This document shows positions 27,719 through 29,748 of a stretch of DNA of 29,748 nt, piece by piece; within the stretch, counting starts at the first letter, position 1, and every line of letters starts with the position of its first letter. This DNA comes from Hofstenia miamia. Its lineage: Eukaryota; Xenacoelomorpha; Acoela. The DNA lies in assembly GCA_004352715.1 (NCBI GenBank), contig SCFE01000051.1, positions 410,422-440,169 of the forward strand, in the 5' to 3' direction. Made by a program: the position numbers and the translations under genes. The notes below the pieces were generated by a model that saw only the letters and a program-made list of their open reading frames with translations, was not told the DNA's origin and ran no database searches.

Positions 27719-28315
27719 AGAGAATCTCAAAGCAGAATATGAGAAGATATTAAGTGATTTAATTGAAAGCAGAATTATTCAAAGAAGCAATAGTCCCTAA
27801 GCTTCTCTGACAGTTTTTATAAGGCAGGGAGAGAAATATCAACTTTGTATTGATTTCAGAAAATTCAATCATGTAACTATAAAAGATGCCTATTCTCTTC
27901 CAAGAATCAAAGATCTACTCTATGACACCAGCAAATATAAGTTTTTTTCCTGTCTAGATTTATGTAAAGCATACTGGCAAGTGCCAATGAGAGCATCAGA
28001 TATCCAAAAGACTCTCTTCATCACTCCATATGGTCTTTATGAATGGAAATACATGGCCTTTGGCCTATGCAATACACCAGCTACCTTTCAGCAATATGTG
28101 ACTAAAGTTCTTAAAGACAAGGCCAACATGCTGGAGCCAGGAATTTCAGCATACATTGATGACATCTTGGTTCCAGTGACACCTTTCCTGAACATCTTGA
28201 TAAGTTAACATGTACTTTAGAATTGCTGCAAAAAGCTGGCCTAAAAGTTAATGGCAATAAATGTTCCTTAGTACAAATGAAAGTAACTTTCTTTGGCAGG
28301 GTCATTGAACATTAG
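27719..28315 (+). pseudogene. Gypsy reverse transcriptase
   Basis: Copies element RNA into DNA in intact relatives. Blocks in order: PENLKAEYEKILSDLIESRI, the S-P-x-A-S-x-T-V-F block, YQLCIDFRKFNHVTIKDAYS, LPRIKDLL, FFSCLDLCKAYWQVPM, KTLFITPYGLYEWKYMAFGL, NTPATFQQY and catalytic YIDDIL at 28152-28169. The active-site Asp residues (LDL and YIDD) are all present. Stops at about 27709-27715 and 27799 (replacing the Trp of SPWAS) and a frameshift just after YIDDIL, at about 28170-28210, inactivate it; the thumb continues in another frame (LTCTLELLQKAGLKVN, VTFFGRVIEH). Confidence 0.9.
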
Positions 28316-29010
28316 AAGATATTGATAAAAATGAATGAGAAAGATTTCCTCAAAAAATTGAGACACTGAAAAGTCAAAAGGATGTACAAAATTTAATGGG
28401 CTTCCTTAATTACTACCAAATGTTTCTTCCTGATTTGGCTGATAAAACTAAGAACATCTCACATTTATTGAAAATTTCTACTGAATTCAAATGGACATGG
28501 AATAAACAGGATGCCCTAGAACAAATAAAATGTGAGCTGAAAAAAATTCCATCCTTAAATACACCCAACTACAGTAAAGATTTCATAGTCAATTGTGATG
28601 CCAGCATGATGGCAATCATCGGACTATTAAGTCAGGAAATCAATGGAATTGAGAGTCCTGTTCAATACTTTAGTTGTAAATTACAAGCAGCAGAAAAAAA
28701 CTACAGAGCCACTAATTGTGAAATGTTGGTGTTAGTTGAATCCTTGTGAAAGTTCCTGTACTTTATTCTGGGATGCCCTTTCATAGTTCACACTGATAAT
28801 AGTGCATTGGCATGGCTGAAAAAGTTTTCAGGAGATAAGTCAAATATTGTGGCTCAGTGGATCAAGTATCTAAATGATTTTTCATTTTCCATCAAACATT
28901 GGAATGACTGACTGCATCTCAATGGTGACTATTGGACAGCTTTATCTAGTTATGGGAGAGACCTCAAGAATCCCACTGGAGAGAAGATCCCCTTTGGATT
29001 TATTCCTCAT
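28316..29010 (+). pseudogene. Gypsy connection and RNase H domain
   Basis: Begins with the connection block VQNLMGFLNYYQMFLPDLAD at about 28384-28443, then FKWTWNKQDALEQI and SLNTPNYSKDF. The RNase H catalytic start is FIVNCDAS (Asp at about 28597). YFSCKLQAAEKNYRATNCEM supplies the Glu, and VHTDNSALAWLKKF (about 28780-28820) the second Asp. TGA stops lie after LVLVESL (28747) and after KHWND (28909). It ends with HLNGDYWTALSS, where intact relatives have the D-x-L-S-R end of RNase H. Integrase should follow but the 3' LTR starts 40 bp beyond this entry. Confidence 0.9.
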
Positions 29011-29049
29011 GCTGAATTTAGAATTGATTCTGGAAATTAATGCTGATAT

Positions 29050-29748
29050 TGTAGAGTCACTCGGGGATTTTGTCGAATTTATTCTTTTTAAATTGTATCA
29101 TTGTATTATTACGTCACCATGACGTTATCAATCAATTTCGATCTTAGTTTGCTATTATTAAATTGATGTCCCCTCGTTGGTGCTTTTATTTTGCTCAAAT
29201 TGAATTTTGCGAGGGAATTTAGAATTGATCATGTTAAACTACATTGCTATCTAAAGTTGTAAACAAAGGCAGGTAATGATGACACTTTTGTATATAAACT
29301 GAGAGACCTGTAGCAATCATTCAATAGACTTTGTCTACTCTTAACTGCAGTCTTTACCGTTGTATTTCTTATTTATTTATTATCTTAAATGAAACTTATT
29401 GCTTAAGATCAGCAACAATTAGGGAGTGCTTTCATGAGCACGGGGTGACACGTTGCTTCTGGGGGTCTTTTGATTACCCAGTCCGAATTGTGAACTCATT
29501 AAGTTATGTATACGGTTATGTATAAGGTATAGTTCAACACATACATGCACTTATAAAATCTAATACTGTGATGATACCATGCTGTTGGCTAACATGAATA
29601 TCTGGCAATTACAGATTTTTTAATAGTGAGCTGAGAGATAACAATGAAAATGAGAGTTTGTATTTTTGAAGTGAGATAGAAATTAAGCAAGTGAGACAAA
29701 TAGGGTAGCACCAGTCAATAGGTTAAGCACTTTACTTCTGGATGTTCC
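29050..29748 (+). repeat. 3' LTR (runs off the window)
   Basis: Starts TGTAGAGTCACTCGGGGAT like the 5' LTR and remains alignable in islands to the window end (GACAAATAGGGTAGCACCA against GACAAATGGCTAGCACCA at 24951). By comparison about 200 bp remain outside the window. The bases before it are not purine-rich, so no polypurine tract is identifiable. Confidence 0.8.
29291..29298 (+). promoter_or_regulatory. Candidate TATA box in 3' LTR
   Basis: TATATAAA, at the place equivalent to 24531 in the 5' LTR. Confidence 0.45.

Larger units (their letters stand above)
24298..29748 (+). mobile_element. Ty3/Gypsy-like LTR retrotransposon, mosaic and defective
   Basis: Both LTRs start TGTAGAGTCACTCGGGGA. 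The 5' LTR (24298-25211) is followed by a primer-binding site, gag-type sequences, RT and RNase H, and the 3' LTR begins at 29050 and runs off the window. The order RT-RNase H on the plus strand with a YIDD box is that of Ty3/Gypsy. The 3.8-kb interior lacks protease, integrase and a clear polypurine tract, carries the gag start twice, and has many stops, so it cannot be autonomous. Confidence 0.9.

Overview
This is an AT-rich eukaryotic, almost certainly metazoan, window with no host gene that I can support. Nearly everything recognisable is transposable-element DNA, mostly broken and partly nested: APE-type non-LTR retrotransposons (CR1/L2-like), hAT transposons and their short derivatives, a Ty3/Gypsy-type LTR element primed by tRNA-Trp, and a Crypton-like zinc-finger plus tyrosine-recombinase gene. 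This mix fits an invertebrate such as a cnidarian, tunicate or mollusc, but the sequence alone does not settle the phylum.

Layout. 1-148: a tRNA-related (SINE-like) stretch and an (ATT)n run. About 99-5118, minus strand: a decayed LINE with endonuclease, RT and C-terminal pieces. A hAT element (1222-2976, perfect 8-bp target duplication) sits in its RT, next to the catalytic FADD box. About 5119-10810: largely featureless AT-rich DNA with an (AT)n gap and one or two short hAT derivatives (8098-8336, 8882). 10811-11234: a short element with 40-bp terminal inverted repeats and a small acidic reading frame. 11241-13556: the Crypton-like element, with two overlapping minus-strand frames bracketed by copies of a TTGGCGTTTTATAAC-type repeat. 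13607-14526: an array of a dispersed motif (GGYRCTNNRTAC type). 14988-about 15650: the C-terminal end of another hAT transposase. 15971-16598: a GC-rich-ended non-autonomous hAT. 16599-20005: no genes. 20144-21410: dispersed ATGGGCCATT motifs. 21531-24297, minus strand: a second decayed LINE. 24298-29748: a Gypsy element with its 5' LTR, PBS, two diverged gag N-terminal copies, RT and RNase H, then a 3' LTR that runs off the window. It interrupts the second LINE inside the endonuclease.

Assembly. There are seven runs of N (1809-2361, 3879, 4395, 5642-5726, 9437-9457, 16765, 20006-20114). At three of them (3879, 4395, 9437-9457) the sequence before the N is repeated at once after it (198, 178 and 133 bp). 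This is the signature of contig ends that should have been overlapped, so these are probably false duplications.

Most interesting candidate: the Crypton-like unit at 11241-13556. It combines a Cys/His zinc-finger N-terminus, a SAM-like core-binding region and a tyrosine-recombinase catalytic domain, and its edges carry short repeats including an inverted outermost pair, which is unusual for Cryptons. Family placement rests on motif recognition by eye, without any database search.
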